A DNA stretch of 64,000 bases from Microbacterium sp. 8M (GTDB lineage: Bacteria; Actinomycetota; Actinomycetes; Actinomycetales; Microbacteriaceae), in the NCBI RefSeq assembly GCF_902506375.1, contig NZ_LR733284.1, forward strand, positions 3,323,771-3,387,770, in the 5' to 3' direction. The first letter of the stretch is position 1, and the number at the start of each line of letters is the position of its first letter. The position numbers were made by a program, and so were the translations under genes. The notes under the pieces were generated by a model, which saw only the letters and a list, made by a program, of their open reading frames with translations, ran no database searches and was not told the origin of the DNA. Below, one piece after another: positions 33,819 through 43,098 of this stretch.

Positions 33819-34865
33819 TCACGCCGGCGCGGGACCTGTCGACTCGCGCAGGAGCAGCGCGGTGCTGAGGCGGTGCTGGTGAGTTGGCGCCTCCCCCGTC
33901 GATGAGATGACCTCCACCAGATACTCCGCCGCGAGCCGTCCCTTCGTCGCCACCGGCTGGCGGACGGTCGTCAGGGACGGTGAGGTCCACACGGACTCGA
34001 TGAGGTCGTCGAAGCCGGACACGGATACCTGAGCCGGCACAGAGACGTTCTCTTCCCGGGCTGCGTCGAGCACGCCGACGGCGATGATGTCGCTGAACGC
34101 CACGATCGCGGTCGGCCGCTCGTCACCCGACCAGAGCGCGCGGAAGACGTTGGCCCCACCCTGCCGGGTGTTGGGCGTCTCGAGAACATGCATCCCCGGG
34201 TCTGCGAGGGAGAGCCCGGACGCGGCGAGCGCGCGGCTCGCGCCCTCGATGCGACGCAGGGCAGCTCCCTTCCAGTTCGCGTATCCGCCGTCGGTGCCGG
34301 TCTCGAACGCGACGAAGGCGAACCTGCGGTGCCCGAGGCCGAGAAGGTAGCGGACGACCTCCTCCATAGCCGCGCCGTCGTCGATGTCGACACTGGAGAC
34401 ATCGTCGTGCCACTCGCTGTCGACCAGTACGAACGGGATCCGCCGACGGCGCAGGGCGCTGACCTCTCCACGGTCGTACTCGAGTCCGGTGACGATGAAT
34501 CCGTCGACCGCAGCGTACGGGATGGCCTTCAGCATCGAGCCGCGCAGCGGGGGCGCGAGCAGCAGAGTGAACCCCTCCCGCTGGCAGACCTGGCCGATGC
34601 CCTGCAGGAACAGGGAGTAGTAAGGATTCTCTAACACCCGGTCGAGCTGCTGTGGCAGGAGAAGACCGAGGCTGTCAGTCCGCCGGGTGCGAAGCATGCG
34701 AGCCGCGGGGTCCGCGGTGTAGCCGAGCGTCGAGGCCGCCTCCATGATGTTCGCCACGGTGGCTTCGGAGAGCTTCTTCGCGTCGTTGAAGGCGAGCGAG
34801 ACGGCGGACTTCGACACCTGCGCCAGATCCGCGACGTCCTTCATCGTCGGTCGGCGTTGACTCAT
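33819..34865 (-). CDS. LacI family transcriptional regulator of the maltodextrin locus
   Basis: The 348-residue protein starts at ATG 34865, overlapping the GH13 stop by 4 bp. The HTH and hinge read MKDVADLAQVSKSAVSLAFN and NIMEAASTLGYTADPAARML. The sensor domain has LGHRRFAFVAFETG, ERPTAIVAFSDIIAVGVLDA and QVSVSGFDDLIESVWTSPSL. It is the last gene of the ABC-transporter operon and sits just before the amylase promoter, whose operators fit the LacI/CcpA-like consensus. A role as the maltose/maltodextrin-responsive repressor (MalR-like) of this locus is likely. Confidence 0.93.
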   Translation of the reverse strand: MSQRRPTMKDVADLAQVSKSAVSLAFNDAKKLSEATVANIMEAASTLGYTADPAARMLRTRRTDSLGLLLPQQLDRVLENPYYSLFLQGIGQVCQREGFTLLLAPPLRGSMLKAIPYAAVDGFIVTGLEYDRGEVSALRRRRIPFVLVDSEWHDDVSSVDIDDGAAMEEVVRYLLGLGHRRFAFVAFETGTDGGYANWKGAALRRIEGASRALAASGLSLADPGMHVLETPNTRQGGANVFRALWSGDERPTAIVAFSDIIAVGVLDAAREENVSVPAQVSVSGFDDLIESVWTSPSLTTVRQPVATKGRLAAEYLVEVISSTGEAPTHQHRLSTALLLRESTGPAPA

Positions 34866-36238
34866 TCCTCAGCTCCCGTCACATGCCGCGCGACCAGCAC
34901 CTGCTCCGCTGCAACGCTCCAGAGCGCACTGAGAGGCCTCCCCTGCAGGTCTCGCCACTGCTCTCCTTCACGGAGCTCCGCCACCTGACGCGGGTCTATC
35001 GTGACGCCGTTGCCGCGGTGCACGACCATCATCACTCGTTCTGAGCCGAGCATACGGGTGATGAGGACCGTGTCGGCATCCAGCGCAGATACGTGCTGGG
35101 ATCCGCGGCGCAGAGCCGCGCTCGCCGATCGCATGGCCGAGAACGACCGGATCCCCTCCAGCAACCCCATCGCCCACTTTTCCTCCTGCCAGACCATCGC
35201 CGCCCGGCAGTCGGGATCGTTCGCTCCGGTCATGCCGATCTCGTCCCCGTAATAGATCATCGGCGCACCCTCGGATGCGAACAGGAGCGCGTAGGCGAGG
35301 AGCGCCCTGGTCTCGTCACCGTCGTGCCGCGTGAGCACTCGCTCGGTATCGTGGCTGCCGAGCAGGTTGAGCATCCCTTGACGGAACCCCTCGGGGATCC
35401 GGTCGCGGAGGCGGTTCATCCCTTCGGCGAACGCGAACGCGTCGATGGATGCGTCGGCAGTGAATCCGAGCACGAGATCGCGCAGGGTGTAGTTCATCGT
35501 CCCGTCGGCGAGATCGCCCGTCAGCCAGGGCTCGGGTTCGCGCCACTCCTCCGCCACGATGTAGAGGTCGTCGGAGCGCTCCTTCACCACGCGCGCGAAC
35601 TCGCGCCAGAACGTCTGGTTCACGAAATACGGCACGTCGAGACGCCATCCATCGATACCCTGATCGATCCAATATCGGGCGACGTCGAAGTGATGCTTCC
35701 GGACGTCGGGGTTGTACGCGTTCCACTTCGGAAGGTAATAGCACCCGGAGCACGTGCGGTAGTTGGGCTCGGGGTGTGCGACGATCGGGAACCCCTCCAC
35801 CGAGAACCAGTTCACGTATTCCGAGGCCGCGCCGTTCGCCACCACATCCTTGAATGCCCAGTGGCCGTCGCCGCAGTGATTGAGCACCGCATCCAGCACG
35901 ATCCGGATACCGCGCCGGTGCGCCGCGTCGACCAGGCTGCGGAACGCGTCAAGGTCACCCAGTCGGTGATCGATCGCGAAGTAGTCCACAGCGTCGTAGC
36001 GGTGATTCGTCTCCGCCTCGAAGATCGGCGTCAGGTACAGCGCGTTGACTCCGAGGGAGGTCAGATGATCGAGATTCTGCTCGATGCCGGCGAGGTCTCC
36101 GCCGAAGAAGTTCTCACGGGTCGGTGCCGCGTCCCACGGGACCACGTCCTCCGGATCGAGCGACGGGTCTCCGTTGGCGAAGCGCTCGGGGAAGATCTGA
36201 TAGAAAACGGCATCGGAGAGCCAATCGGGAGCAGACAT
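34862..36238 (-). CDS. Cytoplasmic GH13 maltodextrin hydrolase (neopullulanase/cyclomaltodextrinase-like)
   Basis: The 458-residue protein begins straight at the barrel (WLSDAVFYQIFPERFANGDP) and has no N-terminal CBM34 domain. The conserved regions are visible: RIVLDAVLNHCG, the nucleophile in GWRLDVPYFV, the acid in IVAEEWREPEPW and the third acidic residue in LLGSHDTERVL. An unusual YRTCSGCYYLPKWNAYN loop lies before the nucleophile. Without a signal peptide it should cleave imported maltodextrins or cyclodextrins to maltose and glucose. It directly abuts the second permease gene. Confidence 0.9.
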   Translation of the reverse strand: MSAPDWLSDAVFYQIFPERFANGDPSLDPEDVVPWDAAPTRENFFGGDLAGIEQNLDHLTSLGVNALYLTPIFEAETNHRYDAVDYFAIDHRLGDLDAFRSLVDAAHRRGIRIVLDAVLNHCGDGHWAFKDVVANGAASEYVNWFSVEGFPIVAHPEPNYRTCSGCYYLPKWNAYNPDVRKHHFDVARYWIDQGIDGWRLDVPYFVNQTFWREFARVVKERSDDLYIVAEEWREPEPWLTGDLADGTMNYTLRDLVLGFTADASIDAFAFAEGMNRLRDRIPEGFRQGMLNLLGSHDTERVLTRHDGDETRALLAYALLFASEGAPMIYYGDEIGMTGANDPDCRAAMVWQEEKWAMGLLEGIRSFSAMRSASAALRRGSQHVSALDADTVLITRMLGSERVMMVVHRGNGVTIDPRQVAELREGEQWRDLQGRPLSALWSVAAEQVLVARHVTGAEE

Positions 36239-37063
36239 TCAGTCCTTCGATCCTGTCGTTGCGATTCCGCGCACAAGGGCGCGCTGGAAGAAGAGGAACA
36301 CGATGATGCTGGGGATCGTGGCGCTGAGCGTGCCCGCCATCAGATAGTTCCAGCTCGTGCCGTACCGGCCGACGAACGACGCGAGACCGATCTGGATCGT
36401 TCGCAGTTCGTCGGTGTTCGTCACCAGTAGCGGCCAGAGGAAGTCGTTCCAGGCGAAGAGGAAGCTGAAGATGCCGAGCGTCGCGAACGCAGGCAGCGAC
36501 AGGGGCACGACGATCCGGAAGAACGTCGCGAACCGTCCGCATCCGTCGATTCGCGCCGCCTCCTCGAGCTCGACGGGGATGGACAGGAAGTACTGGCGCA
36601 ACAGTACGATCCCGAACACATCGGCCAGGCGCGGGACGATCAGACCGGCGTACGAGTCGATCCACCCGAGGTCAGCGGTGATCGCATACGCGGGGATCAC
36701 TGTGACGAAGGTGGGCACGATGAGCGCCGCGAGCAGAACCACGAAGAGCGACCTGCGCAACGGGAACCGCAGGCGCGCGAACGCGTAGGCCGCCAGCGCG
36801 TCCAGCACGAGATGGCCGCTGACGATGCCCGCGGCCATGATCAGGCTGTTCAGGTAGTACTGGCCGAAGGGCGCCGACTGCCACGCATGGATGTAGTTCT
36901 CCCAATGCCATGACGTCGGAAGGATCGACGTGTTCGTGTAGGTCTCCGCCTTGGATTCGAGCGATGTCGTGAACATCCACAGGAACGGCACCACGACGAC
37001 GGCCGCTCCAAGGATCAGTACGCCGTGTCTCGTCAGCGACGACGCCAGGGACGCAGGCTTCAT
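36239..37063 (-). CDS. Maltodextrin-type CUT1 ABC transporter permease (MalG-like)
   Basis: The 274-residue protein starts at ATG 37063 behind GGAAGGAGAA and overlaps the stop of the first permease (ATGA). It has six membrane segments, the EAA loop LEEAARIDGCGRFATFFRIV and the C-terminal RGIATTGSKD typical of MalG proteins. It pairs with the MalF-like subunit upstream and receives sugar from the binding lipoprotein. Its operon partners are two maltodextrin enzymes, so maltodextrin is the expected cargo. Confidence 0.93.
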   Translation of the reverse strand: MKPASLASSLTRHGVLILGAAVVVVPFLWMFTTSLESKAETYTNTSILPTSWHWENYIHAWQSAPFGQYYLNSLIMAAGIVSGHLVLDALAAYAFARLRFPLRRSLFVVLLAALIVPTFVTVIPAYAITADLGWIDSYAGLIVPRLADVFGIVLLRQYFLSIPVELEEAARIDGCGRFATFFRIVVPLSLPAFATLGIFSFLFAWNDFLWPLLVTNTDELRTIQIGLASFVGRYGTSWNYLMAGTLSATIPSIIVFLFFQRALVRGIATTGSKD

Positions 37064-38010
37064 CGACGTTCTCCTTCCGCGCCTGACGCCCGCCATTGCA
37101 CGAGCGACACCCCGAGCACGAGGACCAGTGTCACGAATGCGATGGCCGTGCCGTACCCGAAGTCGCCCAGACGGAACGCTTCCCGGTACATGAACATCCC
37201 CAGCACCTCCGTGCCGCCGCGCGGTCCCCCGCCGGTGAGCACGTAGACGAGATCGAATGCCTGGAAGCTCGTGATCAGCGCCTGCAGCACGACGAAGAAG
37301 GTCATCGGCGACAGCAGCGGGATCGTGAGCAGGCGAAGACGCTGCCACCCTGAGGCGCCGTCGAGTTGAGCGGCCTCGTAGATCCCGTGCGGCAGGGCCT
37401 GCAGGGCGGTGAGGTACAGCACGGCGTTGAAGCCGATGTTCTTCCAGACGGTCAGTAGTGTCAACGCGATGAGCGCGAGCCAGCGGTTCTGCAGCCAATC
37501 GGGACCCGCGATGCCCACCTGCGCGAGAAGCGTGTTGACGAATCCGGCGGGATCGAGCATGTACTTCCACACGATCGCAGCAGCGACCGACGAGGTGACC
37601 GCCGGAAGGAAGTAGATGCCGCGGTAGAACCCGCGAGCGCGGATCGGAGCGTCGAGAAGCAGCGCCACTCCCAGTCCGCTCACCACGCTCAGCAGGCAGA
37701 CGCCCACCGCGTACACGACCGTGACCAGCAGGCTGTTCCAGAATTCGGGGTCCCCGGCCAGTCGCACGTAGTTCTCGAACCCGATGAACTCCTTCACCGG
37801 ATCGAATCCGTTCCACGATGTGAGGCTGATGTGCGCGGCGGAGATGATCGGGAACAGGACGAATACCCCGATGACGAGCAACGCCGGCAGCAGGAAGACG
37901 CCTGCCGTGAGTACTTCGTCACGGTGATAACGCGTGCCCCGTGGGGACCTGCGTGCGGGCCCGCCCGGAAGGAGCACTTCCGGGCGGGCCGTGGTGCGGG
38001 AAGAGACCAC
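37060..38010 (-). CDS. Maltodextrin-type CUT1 ABC transporter permease (MalF-like)
   Basis: I place the start at GTG 38010, nine bases after the binding-protein stop, giving 316 residues. The frame runs further upstream only through the binding-protein gene. The tail before the first membrane segment (DEVLTAGVFLLPALLVIGVF) is about 45 residues. The EAA loop is IYEAAQLDGASGWQRLRLLT, and six membrane segments are visible. A perfect 14-bp hairpin (37958-37990) lies inside the first codons if this start is right. A later GTG at 37977 sits in the hairpin loop and has no good ribosome site. The start is therefore less certain than the gene. Confidence 0.88.
   Translation of the reverse strand: MVSSRTTARPEVLLPGGPARRSPRGTRYHRDEVLTAGVFLLPALLVIGVFVLFPIISAAHISLTSWNGFDPVKEFIGFENYVRLAGDPEFWNSLLVTVVYAVGVCLLSVVSGLGVALLLDAPIRARGFYRGIYFLPAVTSSVAAAIVWKYMLDPAGFVNTLLAQVGIAGPDWLQNRWLALIALTLLTVWKNIGFNAVLYLTALQALPHGIYEAAQLDGASGWQRLRLLTIPLLSPMTFFVVLQALITSFQAFDLVYVLTGGGPRGGTEVLGMFMYREAFRLGDFGYGTAIAFVTLVLVLGVSLVQWRASGAEGERR
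37958..37990. terminator. Hairpin between binding-protein and permease genes
   Basis: GGCCCGCCCGGAAG (37958-37971) and CTTCCGGGCGGGCC (37977-37990) are perfectly complementary around a 5-base loop. The hairpin lies 29 bp past the stop of the binding-protein gene on the minus strand. It could act as a partial terminator or mRNA-stability stem that raises binding protein over permease. Confidence 0.6.
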
Positions 38011-38018
38011 GGGTCGGA

Positions 38019-39287
38019 TCAGCCCTTCGCGATCACGTCGTCGACGGCCTTCTCGGCAGCGTCCAGCGCCTCGTCCACGCTCGCCTCTCCAGCCAGTGCC
38101 TTCTCGATCTGCTGCGCGAAGGCGAGCGAGATCTTCGGGTACAGCGGCGTGTTCGGACGGGCATGGGCAGAGGACATCTGTTCCACGAAAGGCAGGAGCT
38201 GAGGCTGGCTGGACTTGACCCAGTCGAGGTAGTCGGAGCTCGTGGCCACCGAGTTCAGCACCGGGAGCATGCCCGTCTTCTCGCTCCACTTCGTCACCTG
38301 CGGCGCCTCGAGGAACCAGGCGAGGAAGTCCGCCGCGGCCTTCGCCTTCGCGTCGGAGTTCTTGAAGACGACCGCCTGCTCACCGCCGAGGTTCGTCGCG
38401 GGAGAGCCGTCCGCCGGATGCGGAACCTTCGCGCTGCCCACCTCGAACGGCGGATCCTGAGCCCAGATCCCGACCATCCAGGATCCCTCCTGCGCGGAGC
38501 CGCCCTGACCCTTCTCGAACTCGCCCCACTTCGCGTAGGGGCTCACCCCCGACTTGATGAGGTCGACCCAGAACTGCAGCGCCTTGCGTCCCTGCGGGGT
38601 GTTGAACGCGGCGGCGGAGTTGTCCTTCTTCAGGAACTCTCCGCCGGCCTGCCAGAGGTTGACCTGGAAGTTCCAGGTCAGGCCCTCACCCGTGTCTCCC
38701 GCCTGGGTGAACAGGTCGTATCCGGGCTTCCCCGTCTTCTCGACGATCTTCTTCCCGTCCGCCATCAACTCCTCCCAGGTCGTGGGCGGCTGCTCGGGAT
38801 CCAGACCGGCCTGCGTGAACAGGGTCTTGTTGTACATGTATCCGAGGTTGTTGGCGGACACCGGGACAGAGATCTGCTTCCCGCCGATCTTGCCGAACGA
38901 GGTGAGCGCCGGATTGATGTCAGAGAGGGAGTCGGCCGGCACCATCGTGGACAGATCCGCGAGCGTGCCCAGCTTGGCGATCTGCGGGACCCAGACCAGG
39001 TCGACGATCGACACGTCCGGCAGCGTCTTCGACGTCGCGGACGCTCGCAGCTTCGTCAGGTAGTCGGCGTTGGGCACGTTCGCGGTCTTGATCTTCACGC
39101 CCGGATGCGCGGCGTTGTACTCCTTGACCATCGCATCGAAGGCATCGGCGTTCGTGCCGTCCCAGTAGTGCCAGACGGTGACGGTGGTGGTGCCGCCCGC
39201 GTCGGCGCTGCCGGGCGACGAACAGCCGGTGAGGACCAGCGCGCCGGCCAGGGTGGCGGCGGCGAGGGTACGGGGTGTGAGGTGCAT
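38019..39287 (-). CDS. Maltodextrin-type ABC transporter substrate-binding lipoprotein
   Basis: The 422-residue protein starts at ATG 39287 behind AGGAGCAACG. Its signal peptide ends in the lipobox ALVLTGC, followed by a short Ser/Gly spacer. The family 1 solute-binding fold begins with TVTVWHYWDGTNADAF and contains WEELMADGKKIVEKTGKP and NLGGEQAVVF. It would capture maltodextrins released by the secreted amylases and deliver them to the permease pair encoded after it. The ribosome site and leader match those of the amylase at 33492, consistent with joint evolution or control. Confidence 0.92.
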   Translation of the reverse strand: MHLTPRTLAAATLAGALVLTGCSSPGSADAGGTTTVTVWHYWDGTNADAFDAMVKEYNAAHPGVKIKTANVPNADYLTKLRASATSKTLPDVSIVDLVWVPQIAKLGTLADLSTMVPADSLSDINPALTSFGKIGGKQISVPVSANNLGYMYNKTLFTQAGLDPEQPPTTWEELMADGKKIVEKTGKPGYDLFTQAGDTGEGLTWNFQVNLWQAGGEFLKKDNSAAAFNTPQGRKALQFWVDLIKSGVSPYAKWGEFEKGQGGSAQEGSWMVGIWAQDPPFEVGSAKVPHPADGSPATNLGGEQAVVFKNSDAKAKAAADFLAWFLEAPQVTKWSEKTGMLPVLNSVATSSDYLDWVKSSQPQLLPFVEQMSSAHARPNTPLYPKISLAFAQQIEKALAGEASVDEALDAAEKAVDDVIAKG

Positions 39288-39348
39288 CGTTGCTCCTATC
39301 GGGTGTGCTGTTTCGGGCGGAGGCCCGGGTGGTGGGTTGTCGGGCGGT

Positions 39349-41037
39349 TCAGCCGCCGCGTGGCGCGAACCACGCGGCCGAGTCGCGAGGGATGACGGTC
39401 TCGGCTTCTGTCGCGGCCGTCGCGATGACCGGGGCGCCGGTCTGCCAATGCGCAAGGACAGCGAAGGGCTGCGCTCCGGTGTTGACGACGCAGGTGGCGC
39501 CGGCGCGCTGGAACGCGAGCACATCGGGGCGCTCGGTGTCCAGCCAGACGATAGGGGCATCGCCGGCGAAGAAGCGGCGGCGCAACGAGATCAGCTGCTC
39601 GTAGATCCGCAGCATGGAGTTCGGCTGCGCCGCAGCTCGATCCCGCGCATAGCGTCCGAACCACTCCGGTTGCGGAAGCCAGGAGGAGTCGCTCTCACCG
39701 AATCCGAAGTTCTTCTCCGTCGCAGCCCACGGGATCGGCACCCGGCATCCGTCTCGTCCGAGCTCCGCGCCCTCAGAGCGGATCCAGATCGGATCCTGCC
39801 GAGCCTCGCGGGGCAGGTCGAACACTTCCGGGAGGCCGAGCTCCTCCCCCTGATAGAGATACACCGTCCCGGGGAGCGCCAGCAGGAGCGCCGCCGCAGC
39901 AGCCGCGCGCCGCGTTCCCTTATCGAGATCGGCTCGTCCGATTCGTCGGGCGGCGGCGATCATGTCAGTCGGATCCGTCGGCTCCAGGATCTGCTCCTGG
40001 CCGTAGCGCGTGACCGTTCGATGCACGTCGTGGTTGGAGAGCGTCCATGCCGGCGCGCTTCCCGCCGCGGCGAGGCCTGCATCGATGGCCGTGCGGAGAC
40101 GGCTCGCATCCCAGGGCTGGACGAGCAGGTCGAAGCTGAATGCCTGATGCATCTCATCCGGCCGGAGATAAGCCGCGAGCCGCTCGATCGAGGGCACCCA
40201 GATCTCCCCGATGAAGTACTTCTTCTCCGGGTAGGAGTCGCCGAGCGATCGCCATGTCCGGTAGATGTCGTGGACGCCCGGCTGATCCCACATCGCGTGG
40301 TTGTGACCGCCGGTCCCGGTCTCCGCGCCCGGCCAGTCGGGCAGCCCGGGTGCCTTCACGTGACCATGGCCGACGTCGATGCGGAAGCCGTCGACCCCGC
40401 GGTCGAACCAGAACTCGAGAACGCGGCGGAAGTGCAGCGATACGTCCGCGGACTCCCAGTTGAAGTCGGGCTGGCCTGAGTCGAAGGAGTGCAGATACCA
40501 CTGCCCCGGACGCCCGGCCGCGTCGGTCACGCGAGTCCAGGCGGGCCCACCGAACACGGACTGCCAGTTGTTCGGAGGCAGCTCGCCCTCAGCACCGCGG
40601 CCGTCGGCGAAATGGAACCGCGCTCGCTCCGGGCTGCCCGGCGCCGCGCGCACGGCGGCGCGGAACCACTCGTGCTCGATCGAGCAGTGGTTCGCGACCA
40701 TGTCCATCAGCACGCGGATCCCGAGGCGGTGCGCTTCCCGGACGACGGCGTCGAAGTCCGCGAGAGTGCCGTAGTCGGGATCGACATCGAAGTAGTCCGC
40801 GATGTCGTAGCCATGATCCCGCTGGGGAGAGGGATAGCAGGGGTTCAGCCAGATCGCGTCGCACCCGAGCGCGGCGATGTCCTCCAGCCCGCGGAGCAGG
40901 CCCTTGAGGTCGCCGATGCCGTCTCCGTCGCCATCGCGGAAGGAGCGCAGATACACCTGGTACGCGACTGCGCCGACCCACCACGGCGAGGTCGATTCAG
41001 CCCTTTCATCAGGGCTCAGAACGTCGATGAGAGTCAT
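39349..41037 (-). CDS. Cytoplasmic GH13 alpha-glucosidase
   Basis: The 562-residue protein starts at ATG 41037. It follows the oligo-1,6-glucosidase/alpha-glucosidase pattern of GH13: WWVGAVAYQVYLRSFRDGDG, then YDIADYFDVDPDYGT, VLMDMVANHCS, the nucleophile in GFRIDVGHG, the acid in FIGEIWVPS and the third acidic residue in LSNHDVHRTVTRYG. The pattern is closest to the actinobacterial GH13_30 type, which acts on maltose and short maltodextrins. It lacks a signal peptide, so it should yield glucose inside the cell. It is first of the operon that continues with the ABC importer. A terminator-like hairpin lies 20 bp before its start. Confidence 0.92.
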   Translation of the reverse strand: MTLIDVLSPDERAESTSPWWVGAVAYQVYLRSFRDGDGDGIGDLKGLLRGLEDIAALGCDAIWLNPCYPSPQRDHGYDIADYFDVDPDYGTLADFDAVVREAHRLGIRVLMDMVANHCSIEHEWFRAAVRAAPGSPERARFHFADGRGAEGELPPNNWQSVFGGPAWTRVTDAAGRPGQWYLHSFDSGQPDFNWESADVSLHFRRVLEFWFDRGVDGFRIDVGHGHVKAPGLPDWPGAETGTGGHNHAMWDQPGVHDIYRTWRSLGDSYPEKKYFIGEIWVPSIERLAAYLRPDEMHQAFSFDLLVQPWDASRLRTAIDAGLAAAGSAPAWTLSNHDVHRTVTRYGQEQILEPTDPTDMIAAARRIGRADLDKGTRRAAAAAALLLALPGTVYLYQGEELGLPEVFDLPREARQDPIWIRSEGAELGRDGCRVPIPWAATEKNFGFGESDSSWLPQPEWFGRYARDRAAAQPNSMLRIYEQLISLRRRFFAGDAPIVWLDTERPDVLAFQRAGATCVVNTGAQPFAVLAHWQTGAPVIATAATEAETVIPRDSAAWFAPRGG

Positions 41038-41056
41038 GTTTCTCCAGCTCCGGAGG

Positions 41057-41092
41057 GCCTGGGCGGCGTCAGGGCGGCCGCGCCGCCCAGGC
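41057..41092 (-). terminator. Hairpin after the second alpha-amylase gene
   Basis: GCCTGGGCGGCG (41057-41068) and CGCCGCCCAGGC (41081-41092) are perfectly complementary across a 12-base loop. The hairpin is just past the stop at 41115 and before the alpha-glucosidase start at 41037. It likely ends or attenuates the amylase transcript. Confidence 0.65.
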
Positions 41093-41114
41093 GGTCTCTC
41101 GGGGTTATGTCCGA

Positions 41115-43001
41115 TCAGAACGATGGGTAGATGTCGATCACCGATCCGCCGGTGCCTGAGTAGTTGCTGCCGCTCGACCATGTCGCATCGTCGATCAGCG
41201 GCTTGAACTGGAAAGACTGCCCCGCGGGGATCCGCTCCAGCTCGAACTCCCACACATCGGGCGCGACGTTGCGCGCGCCCCGGCCCGCCGCCCAGGAGAA
41301 CGGGTACGCGTCGCCGCGGATCGCGATGTTGTGCCCGACTCCGGTGTTGTAGTGGACGCGGATCTTCGTCGTGTTGCGTGCCGGCGGCGTGTAGGCCGAG
41401 ACAGGTGTTCCTGGTGCATAGACCTTCGACTCGTGCTCGCCCAGGGAGACCGTGATCTGCTTCCCGGTCGTGCCGCCGGCAGTGACCGTCACCGTGTCGG
41501 ACGTGTTCATCAGGTTGGTCAGGACCGCACCGACCGGGATGCTGCTCTCCGCGCGCAGCGGGATCGTGCGGGTCTGCGTATTCCACGAGTTCGAAGAGAG
41601 CGTGATCGCCTCCGCCCCCGTCGAATCCACGCGGCGAGAGAATCCGTACACGTTCGCGTCAGCCCACATCTCGCGCTGCTTGCCGATCTGGAGGGCGGGG
41701 TTAGCCTTCTTGATGGCCGTCAGCCGCTGGATGTGCGTGTACAGGGTCGACGTCTGGCTGAAGCTCGTCATGTCCTTGCGGTTGTCCTTGTTCGCGATGG
41801 GGACCTCGGTCGCGTTGCCGTTCCCGTTGTCCGCCTGCTCCGTTCCGTAGTAGATGACGGGAACGCCGCGGGACGTGAGGAGGAACGTGAGCGCCGAACG
41901 GAGCCGCTGATAGTTGTCATCGGCCCAGGTGAGGAATCGCGCACGGTCGTGGTTGTCGAGGAAGGTCTCGAGCCGGTTCGGGTTCACGTACTTGTTGTCC
42001 TGCGCGAAGAGCCCGCTGAGAGCAGTCATGCTCGTGTCTGCGGAGAAGGCGCTGCGCGCCGTGAAGAAGTACGGGAAGTCCAGCACGCCCCACTCGTAGT
42101 TCTGATACGGCGCCACGTAGTCGACATCGCCGACGAAGACCTCGCCGAAGCTCGGAACGCCCAGGGACGACTGGAAGCTGGCGAGCCAGGTTTTCGGGAT
42201 GGAGCGCGCCGCGTCGACCCGGACACCATCGAAGCCCATGTCGACCCAGTCCTTGTAGGTCGTCGTGAGGTAGTTCGAGACTGTTGCGTTGGACTGGTCG
42301 AGATCGTCGAGTCCACCCAGATCGCAGTTCTCGATCTGGGTCTGCGTCTCCGTGCCGTTGAACAGGCAGTCCCCGTTGTGGTGGAAGTACGACGAGTTGT
42401 CGAGCGGGCTGGCGGGCTTGTACGTGCTCGGCGAGTACGTTGTCGAGGTCCCCGCGAGATAGTCCGCCGTGTGGTTGGGGACCACATCGAGGATCATCTT
42501 CAGCCCCTTCGCGTGCGCTGTGTCGATCAGCGTCTGCAGCTCCGCTGTGCTCCCGAAATGTTGGTTCGGTGTCGCGAAGTTCTTGGTGAAGTAGCCGTGA
42601 TAGCTCGCCTCGAGACCGTCACGAGAGAGCGGCTGCTGCTCGGACACCGGGGAGATCCAGATCGCCGTCACGCCGAGGTTGGCGATGTAGTCGAGCTTCT
42701 GCGTGAGCCCCTTCCAGTCACCGCCGTGGTACATCCCGAGGTTGGACGGGTCGTACTCCCCCGCGCCCTGGTTGTTGTTCGTGGAATCCCCATCGGAGAA
42801 CCTGTCCACCAGGACCTGATAGATGACGTCGCCCTCCGCGAGAGGCCCCGGCGACGGCACGGTCGACGTACCAGCCGCGACCGTCTGCGCCGCCACCGCC
42901 GGGCTCGCGAACAGCGTGCCGATCAGGGCGAGTGCACCCCCCGCCGCAAGCAGCTGTCGCACGTGAATCGAAGATCCACGCACCTTTTGCCTCTTGAACA
43001 C
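41115..43001 (-). CDS. Secreted alpha-amylase family glycoside hydrolase (GH13, CGTase/maltogenic-amylase-like)
   Basis: The 628-residue protein starts at GTG 43001 behind AAAGGTGG. A basic, hydrophobic signal peptide ends near PAVAAQTV. The barrel is clear: VIYQVLVDRFSDGDSTN, MYHGGDWKGLTQKLDYIA, MILDVVPNHT, the nucleophile in GVRVDAARSI, the acid in FGEVFVGD and the third acidic residue in FLDNHDRARF. These resemble CGTase and maltogenic amylase-type GH13 enzymes. After a beta domain, the last 90 residues (RVHYNTGVGHNIAIRGD, then GQSFQFKPLIDD) look like a compact Ig-like, possibly starch-binding domain distinct from CBM20. It supplies maltodextrins to the importer and complements the CBM20 amylase. 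Confidence 0.9.
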   Translation of the reverse strand: MFKRQKVRGSSIHVRQLLAAGGALALIGTLFASPAVAAQTVAAGTSTVPSPGPLAEGDVIYQVLVDRFSDGDSTNNNQGAGEYDPSNLGMYHGGDWKGLTQKLDYIANLGVTAIWISPVSEQQPLSRDGLEASYHGYFTKNFATPNQHFGSTAELQTLIDTAHAKGLKMILDVVPNHTADYLAGTSTTYSPSTYKPASPLDNSSYFHHNGDCLFNGTETQTQIENCDLGGLDDLDQSNATVSNYLTTTYKDWVDMGFDGVRVDAARSIPKTWLASFQSSLGVPSFGEVFVGDVDYVAPYQNYEWGVLDFPYFFTARSAFSADTSMTALSGLFAQDNKYVNPNRLETFLDNHDRARFLTWADDNYQRLRSALTFLLTSRGVPVIYYGTEQADNGNGNATEVPIANKDNRKDMTSFSQTSTLYTHIQRLTAIKKANPALQIGKQREMWADANVYGFSRRVDSTGAEAITLSSNSWNTQTRTIPLRAESSIPVGAVLTNLMNTSDTVTVTAGGTTGKQITVSLGEHESKVYAPGTPVSAYTPPARNTTKIRVHYNTGVGHNIAIRGDAYPFSWAAGRGARNVAPDVWEFELERIPAGQSFQFKPLIDDATWSSGSNYSGTGGSVIDIYPSF

Positions 43002-43048
43002 GTGTAACCACCTTTGTTTCGAGTCGGTGTGCGCTCCGGCCGCTGGGT

Positions 43049-43098
43049 TGCACTCGTTTACTAGACCGATCCAACAACCTTGCCGAGAGCACTGTCAA
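43049..43098 (-). promoter_or_regulatory. Putative promoter and cre-like site of the second amylase
   Basis: On the minus strand TTGACA (43098-43093) is a consensus -35, with TTGGAT 18 bp later as a weak -10. AGTAAACGAGTGCA (43062-43049) follows and matches 8 of 10 fixed positions of TGNAANCGNTTNCA. The locus LacI repressor could bind here as at the other amylase. Confidence 0.5.
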
